Of a stretch of DNA of 64,000 nucleotides, positions 1 through 12,800 are shown piece after piece; positions within the stretch are counted from its first letter, which is position 1; each line of letters starts with the position of its first letter. Origin of the DNA: Parasponia andersonii (Eukaryota; Streptophyta; Magnoliopsida; Rosales; Cannabaceae); the NCBI GenBank assembly GCA_002914805.1, contig JXTB01000017.1, forward strand, positions 339,560 through 403,559, in the 5' to 3' direction. Below the pieces are notes generated by a model, which searched no databases, was not told the origin of the DNA, and saw nothing but the letters and a program-made list of their open reading frames with translations. A program made the position numbers and the translations under genes.

Positions 1-258
1 ACCCTTTGAAGAGGGGAGGATCCCACAGGGATCCCACATCGGCTGGAAAGGGGAACGAAGCACTCTTGATAAGGGTGTGGATACCTTTCCCTAGTGGACG
101 CGTTTTAAAACCGTGAGCTGCGGCGTCCCGTGGCAAAGCGGACAATATCTGCTAGCGGGGTTTATGGGCTGTTACAGATGGTATCAGAGCCAGTTCCCGA
201 GTCGATGGTCAGCGGGGGCGCTGAACCCTTTGAAGAGGGGAGGATCCCACAGGGATCC
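1..258 (+). mobile_element. TRIM-type LTR retrotransposon piece (LTR plus primer-binding site)
   Basis: A GC-richer block containing the CCCACATCGG signature common in plant TRIM/solo-LTR termini. The LTR appears to end in CA at 175-176. It is followed after two bases by TGGTATCAGAGCC (179-191), a primer-binding site complementary to the 3' end of initiator tRNA-Met. A 34-base segment at 1-34 recurs exactly at 225-258, so the order is internal end, LTR, internal: a tandem arrangement with a 224-base period, cut by the window edge on the left and broken after 258. No protein is encoded, as expected for TRIMs. The family name is not determined. Confidence 0.65.
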
Positions 259-652
259 TCCATGTTTCCAAAGAAATTTTACAAATTAATCCTCTCATTA
301 ATTAATCCAAAAATTGGTAAAATTTCTAATTTAACCTCTTAAAATCCGAGTTTTTACAAGTAATATGTAATATATTTATTAATTAGTTGGATTTGAATTA
401 AGAGAATGAAATTAGATTTTAGATTTGATTTGGATCTTTCTTCTTTAGGGAATAAAACATGTGTCGCGATAACATTGTTGTTTAACAAAACATGACATTT
501 AGCGCACATGTAACAGAAAGAAGATAGAGAGAAACTGAACAAAAATATTATTAACCTGTGCAGCAGACATAGCTTATTTTTATTTTATCTCTTACATATT
601 ATAAAGTACCAGAGATATAGCTAGCTGATCAGGTTTTGTTATCATGTGCTTA
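259..652. other. AT-rich spacer, nothing recognised
   Basis: Low-complexity AT-rich DNA between the TRIM piece and the small peptide gene. It probably includes the 3' flank of the minus-strand peptide gene. No coding or RNA signal seen. Confidence 0.5.
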
Positions 653-875
653 TTATGTAGCCGCTTCAGTCCTAGAAGAAGGAGAGCCACGGCATCTTGC
701 AGACTTCATACGGCCTCTTTTGTAAGGGTTTAAAGGTGGCGGCAAGCATTTGGATGCTTCGCCGCAGGGTGGACCACCTTGCCCATTCGCGAAGATCAAG
801 CTGATGGTACAAAATATCATCACAAACACCCAAAAATTAGAAATCTTAAATCCAGCTTAATTTCTTGGCTGCCAT
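653..875 (-). pseudogene. Small secreted Cys-containing peptide, RALF-like C-terminus, one-base frameshift
   Basis: Read on the minus strand from ATG at 875, the peptide begins MAAKKLSW and then hits TAA at 848-846. The frame one base over carries a hydrophobic stretch (FWVFVMIFCTISLIFANG, about 835-782) like a signal peptide. It then runs through PPCGEASKCLPPPLNPYKRG and a tail with RCRG, stopping at 655-653. One extra T near 848-850 would explain the break: removing it joins the start, the signal peptide and the mature part in one frame. The ending NPYxRG....RCRG resembles the C-terminal motif of RALF peptides (NPYxRGCxxxxRCR), but the expected third Cys is Arg here and the spacing of the first two Cys is shorter. 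An intact 55-aa reading from ATG 820 remains possible but would have a short signal peptide. The RALF assignment is inference; signal peptide plus Cys pattern is seen directly. Confidence 0.5.
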
Positions 876-3339
876 AGCTAGTAATTGATTAATATTGCAA
901 ATGAAATGTATTTGATTGAATTAAGCTGTTAAAAACTATACGAAAGTTAAGGGTAAATAGGTGTGTAGTATTGCTTTACATTAATCATTTACCTAACTAG
1001 GCGAGATTATTTGTTTAGTATATTTCCTAATTATTAAGGAGAATTGTACAGATTATATTGACAGTATATTTCTTAATCTGGGGAAGGACCATATAATATA
1101 TACATGTATATATATTTTTCTACCGTCTATATATCATAAATGTATTTCATAATGATATAAATAATATCAGATTTATTTTTACTCTTTTTTTTATTATTTA
1201 TAGTAAGAGAAGCTTCATTGAAGGAAAACAGAGAATGCAAAAGGGGGCGAAAACATGAATTCATGATGGCTGTGAAAATAAAAACAGCCACCAAAATAGG
1301 GAGAGGAAAAAAAAAACAACTTAAGGGTTCTCCTAAACATGAGGAGGATGGATTGAATACATAACAGATTTATTTCTGTTATAAGGATGGATATATTGGA
1401 AAAAACATCTTAACAATTTATTTTTACTTACATCTTCTACGTCTGTAAGACGAAATTCAGAATTAATTTTACCGGCAAATTATCAATTGCTACCCAAAGA
1501 TAATAAAAAAGAAATAAGCATGTGAATTACTATTTCATTAATTTGCCAATCGAAATTAAGGGAGTAGATCAATATTTACTCCGCTTTGTCGCCAGACTAT
1601 TATCCAATGTCAACTTCTTTTAATATTACTTTCCACAATATTAATATTGTCTCGTGCTTTAGGACTAATTTTGCATCAGCACTTACGTCAAAAGTTCGAT
1701 TTCACACTATTAGTCCTTTTTCATGGAAAAAAGAAGAGAGAGAGAGAGAGAGAGAGAAGAATTAAAGAGAGAGAGAGAGAGAAAAAAGAATTATTAGCTA
1801 TTGTATTTTTCAATGTTTCTGCTTTCAATCTACACTGCAAAATTACAGTTGCGCATATTTATCTCTTTTTTTATTGTTAAGATGAATGTTGACAATCGGT
1901 ATAAATTAAGGGGAAAAAAAAAACAAATTTGTGTTAGTACTCTTTAAAAAAAAAAAATTACGTAAGCTAATATCCACGTCCTAAACATATGAAACAAATA
2001 GGCGAAGATGATCATTAATATTCACAATCCCTCTAATGTTTCAAAAAATAATATTTTTTTTCCTGAAAAAATGAACTTAGTTAATATAATTTTTCCACTT
2101 CTGGTCACCTTGCCTGTTCCTTTAACAACCAGAAATATGAAGTTTTTTTTCCTTATTTTTCATAAAAACAAGCTAAAACAAAGGAGTGGTACTTGCCTTA
2201 CCCAAACTAGTATTATATAAGCGAGAATAAGAAAAGATCAAAAGAGTGTCCTTCTTTTGAAGGCAAAAGAATTTTTTTTTTTTTTTTGGGAGATATTTTC
2301 GGTGAAATCTTTGTCCATCCTTGGTGGTCGATCGAGAATTAGTTGTTTAATCTTTTATATACTTATTGCTATATATTGTAGTACACTACTCAACGCATCT
2401 TTTTTATTTTTGTGTAATAATACTAGTGTTTTGTTTTATGTGGTCTAATATTATTATTTGATGTTTGACCTTTTAGTTTACGTAAACCGATGTAGCTTTA
2501 ATAGAAAAAAGCCTAATGTAGTACACTTCCCCAGAAGCTTAGTCAACTCTATATTCAATCAACTTATCAAGAATTAATATTCTAATGCTTACCAACCGAA
2601 ATAGAGATCTTTAAAAAAAAAAATCACAGTATCTTCTGGATAAAGGGCAATAGCTGGAGCGTATTCAACGTGACGAATTAAAACAGTACGTACGGTTCAA
2701 GACAAAATTTTCATTATTCAACTTTAGCAAATTAGACATACATATTATTATTCGTGGATCATTTGAATAAACAACTTTTCAGAAATTTAAGTGGCTCATC
2801 TTGTTGAAAATGTGGCACTTGTTAGGTTTTTGTACTGGAACTGGTTCTTACTGTGATCCCAGAAGGCAATAATTTCCTTTCAGGCTTCGGCGAACCAAAC
2901 ATAAAATAAATTTTTACGAATATTGTTTTTTAACAATCGTTAAAATTACTAGCCAAGAAACAAACTGATCCACTTTTATCATATTACTTTTACCAGTATA
3001 ATATATAATATAACGATACATCATCATTACATAAAAAATGATAGATGCAATTCTTTTAACGGTACTAGTCCACCTGTATTTTGACTAATATAAATCATGA
3101 CCACACATGATTAAAATTTGATCCGTATCGGATAAAATTTAAATAAGACTAATGCCTTTTTCTTAGAGATTATATACGTAGCCTACATCATATATATGCC
3201 AACATGGTTCACATATATATACCAACATCATGATTCATCCTTTTGTCATTGTTGGCAGGTAAATCAACTTCTGTCCCTTCCTAATTGATAAATTACTTCT
3301 TCTTAATTTTTGTTATATGAAGAACAATTTTCATATCAG
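876..3339. other. AT-rich intergenic DNA with a (GA)n tract
   Basis: About 2.5 kb of AT-rich DNA with poly-A/poly-T runs. Short frames here are low complexity and have no recognisable family. A (GA)n microsatellite lies at 1734-1782. The missing 5' part of the subtilase is not detectable here. Confidence 0.5.
1734..1782. repeat. (GA)n microsatellite
   Basis: Two GA runs separated by a short AATTAAA-type interruption. Confidence 0.9.
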
Positions 3340-5000
3340 GAAATGGCTCTCACGTGGCCTCCACCGCAGCGGGGAACTACGTAAACGACGCGTCGTTTTT
3401 CGGCTACGCCAAAGGAACAGCCCGGGGTGTGGCGCCGCGCGCTAGGCTGGCTGCCTATAAGGTCTCGTGGGAAGAGGGTAGTTTAACCTCAGACGTTCTC
3501 GCAGGCATGGACCAGGCCATAGCGGACGGCGTCGATGTGATCTCGATCTCTATGGGATACGACGGAGTCCCACTCTACGAGGACCCCGTCGCCATAGCCT
3601 CATTCGCCGCAATGGAGAGAAACGTCGTCGTTTCGACTTCGGCGGGGAACGCGGGCGGCGAGTCCTAAGCTTTGCACAACGGTATCCCTTGGGCCTTGAG
3701 CTCCGCAGCCAGCACCGTTGACCGTTCGTCGCGGGTACGTTGACTTTTGGTGACAACCTAACCATCACGGGCTGGACCATGTTTCCCGCGAAAGCTACAG
3801 TGGAAAACGTACTCGTCTACGACTAGAAGATATCGGCTTGCAACTCGACCAAACTGTTATCCGAAGAGTCGTTTTTCGGCGTCGTTTTGTGCGACGACAT
3901 CGGCTCCGTCGGTACTCAGGTGAGGGTCGTAACAGAGTCCCGGATGATTGGAGCCATCTTGGTTTTGACTGAACCGAAGCTCTTCGAGTTGGGAGGCGTT
4001 CCCTGTCAATGCATGGTGATCAGTCCAAAACAGGCCTCAACCGCTCTGAAATACGCCGAAACTAATCAAATGCCTATGGTACGGATGAAGTTTCAACAGA
4101 CCATTATAGGTAGGGAAGCTGGCAGGCTCCAGCTGTGGCTTTTTACAGCTCAAGAGGGCCTTCACACAACTCTCCTGGGGTTTTGAAACCGGATTTTATG
4201 GCTCCGGGGTCTCTTATTTTGGCTGCCTGGTTACCAAACGACGCCGTTGGGAGCATTGGCACAAGCGTTGTGCTGTCACCATGGCTTGTCCTCATGTTTC
4301 GGGTGTGGCGGCTCTTCTGAAAGCCGCGTACCCGGAATGGAGCCCTGCTGCTATTAGATCCGCTATGATGACGACTGCCTTCACATTCGATAGTACTCGA
4401 AAACCCATCGTGGAAAATGGTTTTAAGTCTAGGATTGCTTCGCCTCTCGCCATGGGGACAGGGCAAATCGATCCTAATCGAGCGCTTGATCCGGGTTTGA
4501 TTTATGATGCGACTCCACTAGACTATGTCAATTATTTGTGTTCCATGAATTTCACTAAGAAGAAAATCATGGAGATTACTAGATCAAAAGAATATAGTTG
4601 CTCGGAACCATTGTCTTGGGATCTTAATTATCCTTCGTTTATAACATATTACCAAGGTGAAACTTCCACAAAGATTGTGGACCGAAAATTTCAAAGGACT
4701 GTAACCAACGTGGGACAAGGCGCGGCTACATATAATGTCACGGTGAGAGCACCAGAAGGATCTGTGGTCGTTGTCACACCGAATAGGTTGGTGTTTGGGA
4801 ATAAGAATGAGAAGAAGAGCTATACTGCTACTATAACTAATTCAATACGCAAGAAGAGAAGGGACATGTATGATCAGAACAAGAGAAGGGTAGCGTTTGA
4901 TGAGCTTGTTTGGGTTGAAGAGTACGGGAAACACACTGTGAGGAGTCCTATTGTAGTATCACCTGTTGGCCCTTTTGAGCTTACAAATTCACGGTTTTGA
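3340..5000 (+). pseudogene. Subtilisin-like serine protease (plant subtilase, SBT family) pseudogene
   Basis: Plant subtilases are secreted or vacuolar S8 proteases with an I9 propeptide, an Asp/His/Ser triad, a PA domain and a C-terminal fn3-like domain. Here only the part from the His loop onward exists. The His loop reads [15 protein letters not shown], so the catalytic His of HG[TS]H is Asn. Next come [13 protein letters not shown] and [11 protein letters not shown] (3420-3560), then a stop after SAGNAGGES (about 3668). The reading shifts frame through TVDRS and a PA-like region (3887-4186) with another in-frame stop near 3823. The Ser loop is split: GTS is followed by 14 extra bases (4267-4280) before [13 protein letters not shown] resumes at 4281. 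The fn3-like tail (RTVTNVGQGAATYNVTV..., about 4690-4970) ends at 5000. The propeptide and catalytic Asp region are absent. Several independent lesions make a functional product very unlikely. Confidence 0.9.
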
Positions 5001-6879
5001 GAAATGTCATTATTGTTGCATTTACATCATGACTATATTATTTTTCTTAAGTAAGGATGATTTGGCCTTCTTTAATAAGAATCTTGATTGTCAATGTTTG
5101 ACACATTTGTGATCAAGGATAAAAGCTTGGATTTGTCTTATGTCTTATTATCAGAATGAGCTTTTGCTCGTAATTGTAATCTTTAGAACAGAGATATTCA
5201 CATGATTTTCTTTTCTTTTCAAAAAATAGAGAGAAATCGTTAAAAGACACCTTAATTTTGTATACCCGACGAGATTATATTAAATTTCTGGAAGTTTGGA
5301 AAACTCCAACGACTCCATTGATTATCCTATTTGCTATTTTCGGCCTGATTTGGAAACCAGGGAACATGTGATTAAGTTTGGGGATATATTTGCCTTTGTG
5401 ATCAATTGTGAACATAATTTAAAATAGTAAGAGTATGAGAATTGAGATGTTACCGTTTGTGGTTATTTGAGTTTCTCCAAATGGTCTTCCTTGCGTAGTG
5501 GTCGCCTTCTTTTCGGCCATTGTATTAGGCTGTGGCCTGTTATGCTGAAAATATTTGGAATTTGGACTGAGGTTTATGGTTTCTGCTAGGGTCTTTATGG
5601 TGGAGTTTCTGTAGGGACTAGGGTCGTTTTTTGTGGAGTTGTCAAAATAATGTCGCTTTATATATCTGTCGTTTTAGTTTATTGTCGTTTACTATATATC
5701 TTTTCATAGACTATACATTTTCTTAAGCTGTGTTGTTTATTGGATAGCTCCTCACCTGCCATTTTTTCTTTTGTTCCTTCAAACAGTCGGCTTACTTAAC
5801 ACCCTTTCATTGAAGAAGTGTTTGAGAGAAATTGTCGTTTATATAAACATGTCAATCTGTTTTTGGGTAGTTTTCTTTGATACATGTCGTATTCACAAGG
5901 CATAATGGCTATCGTCATAAGTGTTCTCGTTTTCAGGCAGTCATCTTTCTAAAAGCCATTTGTCATTTGAAGATTTTGTAGTTCCCAATTTTGGTATTTT
6001 ATATGATGCTGGTATGGCAGCTACCATACTCCTCGTTTATTAACTACTTTCAAGTAAGTTGTCGTTTCACTTAACCTGTCGTCGTTTTTAACAAAATGGT
6101 ACTGCCCCAAACTGCATGCACCCGAAGTTCTTTCCCCTGGATATATCTCCATACGATCTGATAAAAATTATAAAAACAGTATTGCCAGCAACAGCAGATG
6201 AAAAAAAACAATGAAATCTTATTACTGACTTCGCAGAAAGGGCATTGAATCAAACGGTTATTTATATAGCATCATTATTCAAACCCTGAAAGCAAAGGAT
6301 GACGCAGATTTGAAAACCTTATTAAAAAGTTCACTAAAATATAAAGAAAAAGGAAAATTAAGTGTGGCAGCTATAAAAATTACACTCAAAGCAACAAAAT
6401 ACCCTAACTCAATACAAAATGCACATAAAGTGTGGCAGCTATAAAAATAAAACAGTTAAAGAACCCTTTTACCACAATATATGAATTCAAAAACATGACT
6501 TTATACATCAACCGATGAACAAATGGAAAACCTGGAGGGGAAAAAAATTTGATCATTAGTAACCAAAAAGAGAACTCACGAAATACTGATCAGGGAAAAT
6601 TGGTCACGGCACAGGCCTAACAAATTGTCTCTGTCGATCTTTTCTCTGTTTTCTTTTACACATTTCCTTACAAATTGTGGGATAAAAAATTGAAACTGAA
6701 GGGGCTGAAGTATAATTTACACTCAATAAGCGACAATGTGTCCCGAGCCTTATCACCTGAACTTAATTGTACAAGGCAAATGCAAAGGGCAAAAACTGGT
6801 TGAGACATCCCCAACATCTTCTCTTGTATCTGACTAGCCTTTTCAAGACAATTAACCAATTAACTTCACACATTAACAG
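5001..6879. other. Intergenic DNA and VPS54 3' flank
   Basis: AT-rich DNA between the convergent subtilase remnant (plus) and VPS54 (minus). The part nearest 6879 should hold the VPS54 3' UTR on the minus strand. Short frames show no family resemblance. Confidence 0.5.
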
Positions 6880-9800
6880 TTAACTAGCTTCAGTTCCAAA
6901 TCTCTGCACCAAGAATTCATCTAGTTGACCCCAGTTTGGAGTACCAGATTCACTCAAGTTATCAGTAGGCAACGACCTAATGCACCCAAGAATGTGTTTA
7001 ACGTCCCCATACAGCCTGGATAGAGTAAAAAATAAATAAAAGTTGTGATACGACAGTAGAAAATTGCAGGCCTGAAAAATACAACTATGACAAGTTAGTA
7101 CCTATCCTTTGCTTGTGGGGTGTTTATCTCCATGCGCAAGAATGTTTCTGAAATTTGTGAGTGGAAAATTATAACCACTTGCCTGAAAATAACAAACCAG
7201 AAGTGATTTAAGTTACAGAAATGAGCCACTAGCATAGTAGCACATGAGAAAAGAAAATTCCAGTTGGCCTAATCAGACAAGGAACCCCAAATACATTTGT
7301 CATACAAAACCTTGATGAACTTTCAGCAATTATTCCATCATGAATAATGCTAGGATCCCAACTCTCATGGCCACATTTTAGGAATATATAGTCTGTACAA
7401 GAGTCAGATCCACTAGCATTTAAGAAGTCACCAAATGAATACACTAAGACAAATAAGCCTCACCTAAAAATTGCTTGAACATCAACATCATGCAAAGTCC
7501 GAGATAAAACACGTTGCAAGTATCCAACTTCCTGGAAACAAATAATAAATCAGCTCCAATGAAAGGACTGAATGAGAACAAATCAAAATCAGTTAGGCAG
7601 GAAAAATTCATCTTGCATAAACAGCAAAAGTAATTACCTTGGTAAGGGAACGAGCAAACTGACTGGGCTGTGGATCAGCATCTTCTGGTCTATTCCAGCT
7701 CTCCACAATTTGTGGTAAGTTACGTAGATGCACCAATAACCTTTCTCTCATTATCTGAACCAATTTTGTATGTATTTCATCTCGATGAACCTTATAATCC
7801 TGTCAGAGAATATGGTTGTTACATATTTAATTTCAAAATAAATAAATGTATAAAGCACAAGAAATTGCATAGTATAGCTAAAATTGCCTTGATCAACTTC
7901 CATCTGAAAAGATTTTGTAAGACCAATGCAGATGGGAAGACAGTTAACAAGTTTATGCATATTTTTGGAAGACCATAGAGCCAGATCTATAATTACTCTG
8001 AAATTTTAAAGATACTTTAGAGTATTATCACATAACAATCATATAAATTTACATGTATTCATTAGCACAAACACCTATGTGATAAACATAGGAAGCCAAC
8101 CAATTTGACAAATTATATACGCTCGCCAGATATAAGTGGAAAACATTTGACTCCTTGACAAGCAGTCAACTAAGGAAAAAAGGACCAGTTTCTCGGATAA
8201 AAACCAAGAAGTTTATTAGAACAGAGGAAAGAGAGAAAACGAGAGACGAAATTCTTTTCACAATAGGGAAACTTAATAAGAGTTCTAATTCTTGCTACTG
8301 ACTTATTTTTTGCCTTTTTTCCATTTCAAAAATCTAACAAAAGCTCTCCAGTGTTTTGCTAACTGGTAACTTGAATAACAATTAAAATGTTAATCAAGCT
8401 GTTAAGTTCTAAAAATCTATAGGATAGCATTCGAAATAGTAGAAAAGTGAACCAGTTTTGGAGTAACATACCTGAGCAACACGATCAATCTCTAATAGCA
8501 GCAATGCCTTTCGAGTATCAGGTACTTTCGTAAAAAGAATTTGTCTGATTTCTTCACACAAACCAAACAAATAAGTCATATTACTCGAGAACAACTATCC
8601 TAAAAATAGAATTGCAGTTGCACAATAAATATAATGCAATCAATAGAGAGATGTTTATCACTTTAATCAACAGAAAGTAACAGATAACGGATTCCAACAA
8701 AAATTAAAATAATGCCAAGTTTATGCAAAAGGGGAAAAAAATGCATAGATATACTTGAAAACAGAACAAAATACCAGAGACATTAACAATGCTAACAAAA
8801 TATGAGTGATGCAAAACAATTTTAGGATGTAAACAAACATTTCGAAACTATTTAAAAAAACCTACCAGGTATAATGGCATATATGAAACTGATGACTTGA
8901 CTTGCAAGGGCTAAATGTTTAGAAGTTATAGACTTCAAACCAGACACCTGTAAGACCACATGAAATCACGTAAAAGCTAGAACCATGATAAATGTGCGTT
9001 GAAAAAACACAGGGCAATGAAAAGAAAAAATATGTAAATGTCAAATGCTTTGTTGCTATGTCAAAGAAACAAAATAAGAAGGGGAAAAAAGTGTAAAAAC
9101 CAGTGAAAAGGGGCAAGACTTTCATTTCTGGGCCTAAAAGGAGAAATAATTGCAATAAAATCAGAAAAACAATAAACTAACCAATATATATAGACACGCA
9201 CCAGTTCAAATTTATAACATATGGGACAAACTCAAGACCCTTTTAAGCTTCTGTAATTTAATTTCTAACAGGTGAAATCATAGATGGTATACACTGACAT
9301 GGCCACAAAAGATTGGTACCTGCATAGCACCAGCACCGAGAACAAGTTGACATGTTCTTGTATTGAAGAATTTTAATATTTCTACAACACGATGAACAAC
9401 TTCTGAAGACAGTGTCGGCAAAGAATTATTCATGTCAACATACTCCGACAACATCTTCAACAATATTAAGCCACTGGGAAAAGTCCAAAAAGAAAGAAAA
9501 CAGCAGTCAATCAAAGGTAAATTCAGAAACTAATAATTAGTAAAATGCGAACCACCCAGCAACACTCACAAAGATGCCAATTCCAACACAATATCCATCA
9601 ACAACAAAACCAAATATTAGGTACCAGAAAATAAAAAGCATATAAAACAGGGGAGGAGGTCATATCGATACATATAACAAATGGATGATATTATTAATTG
9701 AACAACTTCCTAGCACTGAAAAATATTATAGTGGGGGCAGCAGAACACGGGAAACAAATTACAAGAAAATGGATAAAACCAAGTAAATAAGATAACTAAC

Positions 9801-12800
9801 CAGTTTACCATGTGATATCCAACATCTGTGTACAAAAGGGTTTGAGACGTAGATTTTCCACGCTCCTTATTGTTGCTATGATTATGTTCAGCCAAAGAAT
9901 TTACAGCATTAACTTTGTTCTTTTCAACTGCCTCAGACACCAGTGCAGAGGTCTCTGTGGATATTTCATTAGAATTAGCATGCTTGATTTGGCTTTGAGC
10001 AATTGATGATTAAGTAACAAGAAAACTATCATTGCTTGTTTCTTTATTACCTTGAGCATCATCCGAATTCTCAGATAACAATGCCTCAGAAAAAAATAGG
10101 GAAGAGAGAATCGCCTGAAATTCATCAGGAACGTCTACTTCCACCCACGTTTCTTGGTCAAGCACTGCCTTGATTTTTGTCATCTACAATAACCACACAA
10201 AGAATTAGGAACAGTAACACGCTTGGCCAAGTAAAACCTTGAGGAGAAAAGCACACTAAAATACTAACTCGAGATTCATGCTGGAAATCAACAAAGGCTT
10301 TGGCCTGTGACTGCAGTGTTCCACGGATGCTATATCCCAATCTTCCACCTATCTGTTCAATATTAGAGTACAGTAGCATCATAAACACAACCAGGTGTAA
10401 TCTACATTATACTTCTCAAAAACTGTTAAAACCATTACCTTCTCTGTGGCAGTTATGAAGTCTTGGGTGATGTTGTAGATGCTCAAAAATTCCTGCAGTC
10501 TCAACTTAGGATGTAGAAGAGCACGGACCCCGAGTAACTTTGCCCATCTTCCATGAGCAGCATCACATGCTGCAAAAACAGCTTCTGCGTTTTCTCGCAG
10601 GACATCAGCTCTGTTTAGGATCACACTTAGTTAGAATGCTGTACCATTTCACATTGCTTCTAGTTCAGAGCTCAAACAAGACAATCCTTGGTAAATGTGG
10701 TCTATAATTAGATAATATTTTCAAGTGACAAGTAATAAACATAAATACTGCCTTAACGAGCAAACATAAACCATTGAAAGCAACGGAAAGACCAACATTG
10801 CCCATCCCACTTAAACATGTGTAGCAACAGGACCACGACATGCCAAGATGAGGAACAGCTGTGCCACATGACAGACAATTGCAGAATCACATTTTATCTG
10901 AAAACAGGCCTAAGTTAAAGAATAATTGATGGGGTAAAAACTAACCAACATCCAACAACATTGAACACGTCAAAGCCCATTTTGATCACAAGCACAACAC
11001 AACTGTCTTCCTAAAATGAGAATGGCAGTCATCTTTCTAGATAAAGGAAAGAGTACATCTAAATAAAAATAGTGATGACTATACATAAACTGTAATCTGG
11101 GAGCCAACTTTTGAATATCATTGTATCATAAAGTCATGTACAGTTGACTGAGCTCCTGTAATTAAACGTGGCTGCACCTTGAGTAACCATAAAGATTGCT
11201 TATGCATAAAATGCAGTTTAATGTACCAATAGTGTGTTACAAAAGGCATTTAAGGAAAACAATTTTCTTTAGGAACTTTGTAACAATCTTTTGAGCAAAA
11301 ATCAAATGAGAAAAAGTAGACTACCAAAATCAAGCAATGTAAAAGACTTAATGACAGTACCATTATAGGAATTATGCAACAGGAGGAGCGAAAAGTGTAC
11401 CTAAAATTTTTGGACATATTTGAAGGGCTTGCTGCATCATTTACTTTTCCATGAAGCAAAGGAACCTTGGAAACGCTTTTCTGTGATGAGTAGGGCAGAC
11501 CACCTAGGACATCAGTGTCTTGTGCAGTTTCTGCAGCTGCAGCACCCACAGCAATTGCCGCAGCAACTGAATCCGCAGCATAGTGACCATCCAGGTTGCA
11601 CATAATCCACTCAATGGCTTTCTTCACTTCAGCAGCCCGCACTAAGTGTGCCTGCATTCACTAAAAGAAATCATATGACATCACACTCAAATAGTTGTTA
11701 GTAAGGAAATTTTAAGGCATTCATACAAATGCTCACAATTAAACAGCTATTGTGATCATGCAAGAAACTCAGCAAATCCCACCACCTAATAAACCAGATT
11801 TACAGCATCCTTGAGATTAGCTCACATAAAATATATTGCTAAAATCAAACATCCAACTTAGAATTGAAGTAAACTCTGCGACAACATCCAGTGGCATGGT
11901 TGATGAGGCCCAGGATTATATCCTCCATAAGTTCAAAATCCAATCTTCATGCTAATTTCTAACTTATAACTCCATACAATAGACAAAAGGATAAGCTAAA
12001 TATTCAATTGATGGCATTTCAAAAATAACCCAAATTCATGGATGGTTGATCCATATACATTGCTTTTTAAACATAACACGAGACTGAAACGATTCAGTCA
12101 GACATCCGTCATTAAAGCAACCAAGTCTTTGTTTGGCTATGAATTAATCACCCAAACATTTAGTATCCAATGCTTAAGTAGTACACAGGGATGGTCAAGT
12201 ATGCATTACCCGTACAATCGTAAAAATAACACCTAAAAGTTGAACAAAGCTTTCAGATGACAGGCTCCTCAACTTGCTTGCAAGAGATGCACTAGCACCT
12301 GTCACCAAATAGGTTAAAAGATTAATTAAACAAAAAAGAAAACAATAGAAAACTGAAAATATTATAAACACCTAAGCAATTAACGAAACTGGCACCTATT
12401 AGGGATACATAATGGATTGCTAACATTGTAAATTTCTCACCATCTGAATCTATTGTTCGCTCTCCAGGTGTAAGCTCTGACTCCAGAGGTCGGGAGACAA
12501 GAACAGGCAGCAACTCTGCAACTGCATTCTTAATTGCAGTTTTCATATCAGCAGTAAGTGTGTCACGGTATAACCTCAACACAGCAGGGAGCTTAGCCTG
12601 AAAGTAAACAGTATACCATGAAACATCTACCTATACATTACAACAAGTTTTGTATTTTATTCTATTTAACAGCTTGGAAGTACAAAATCCCAGCTAAAAG
12701 GAAAAGCTAATCTGCAATTTAATGCAAGAAAAGGATTCAATAAACAAATTTTTGAACAAGTAAGTTCACCAACACTATTTATCCGTGTGTTGTGGCACCG

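Noticed and set aside
12233..12298. Shorter VPS54 exon 7 ending at 12233
   Set aside because: It leaves exon 8 out of phase; using the donor at 12210 adds GVIFTIVR, matching the family, and keeps phase.
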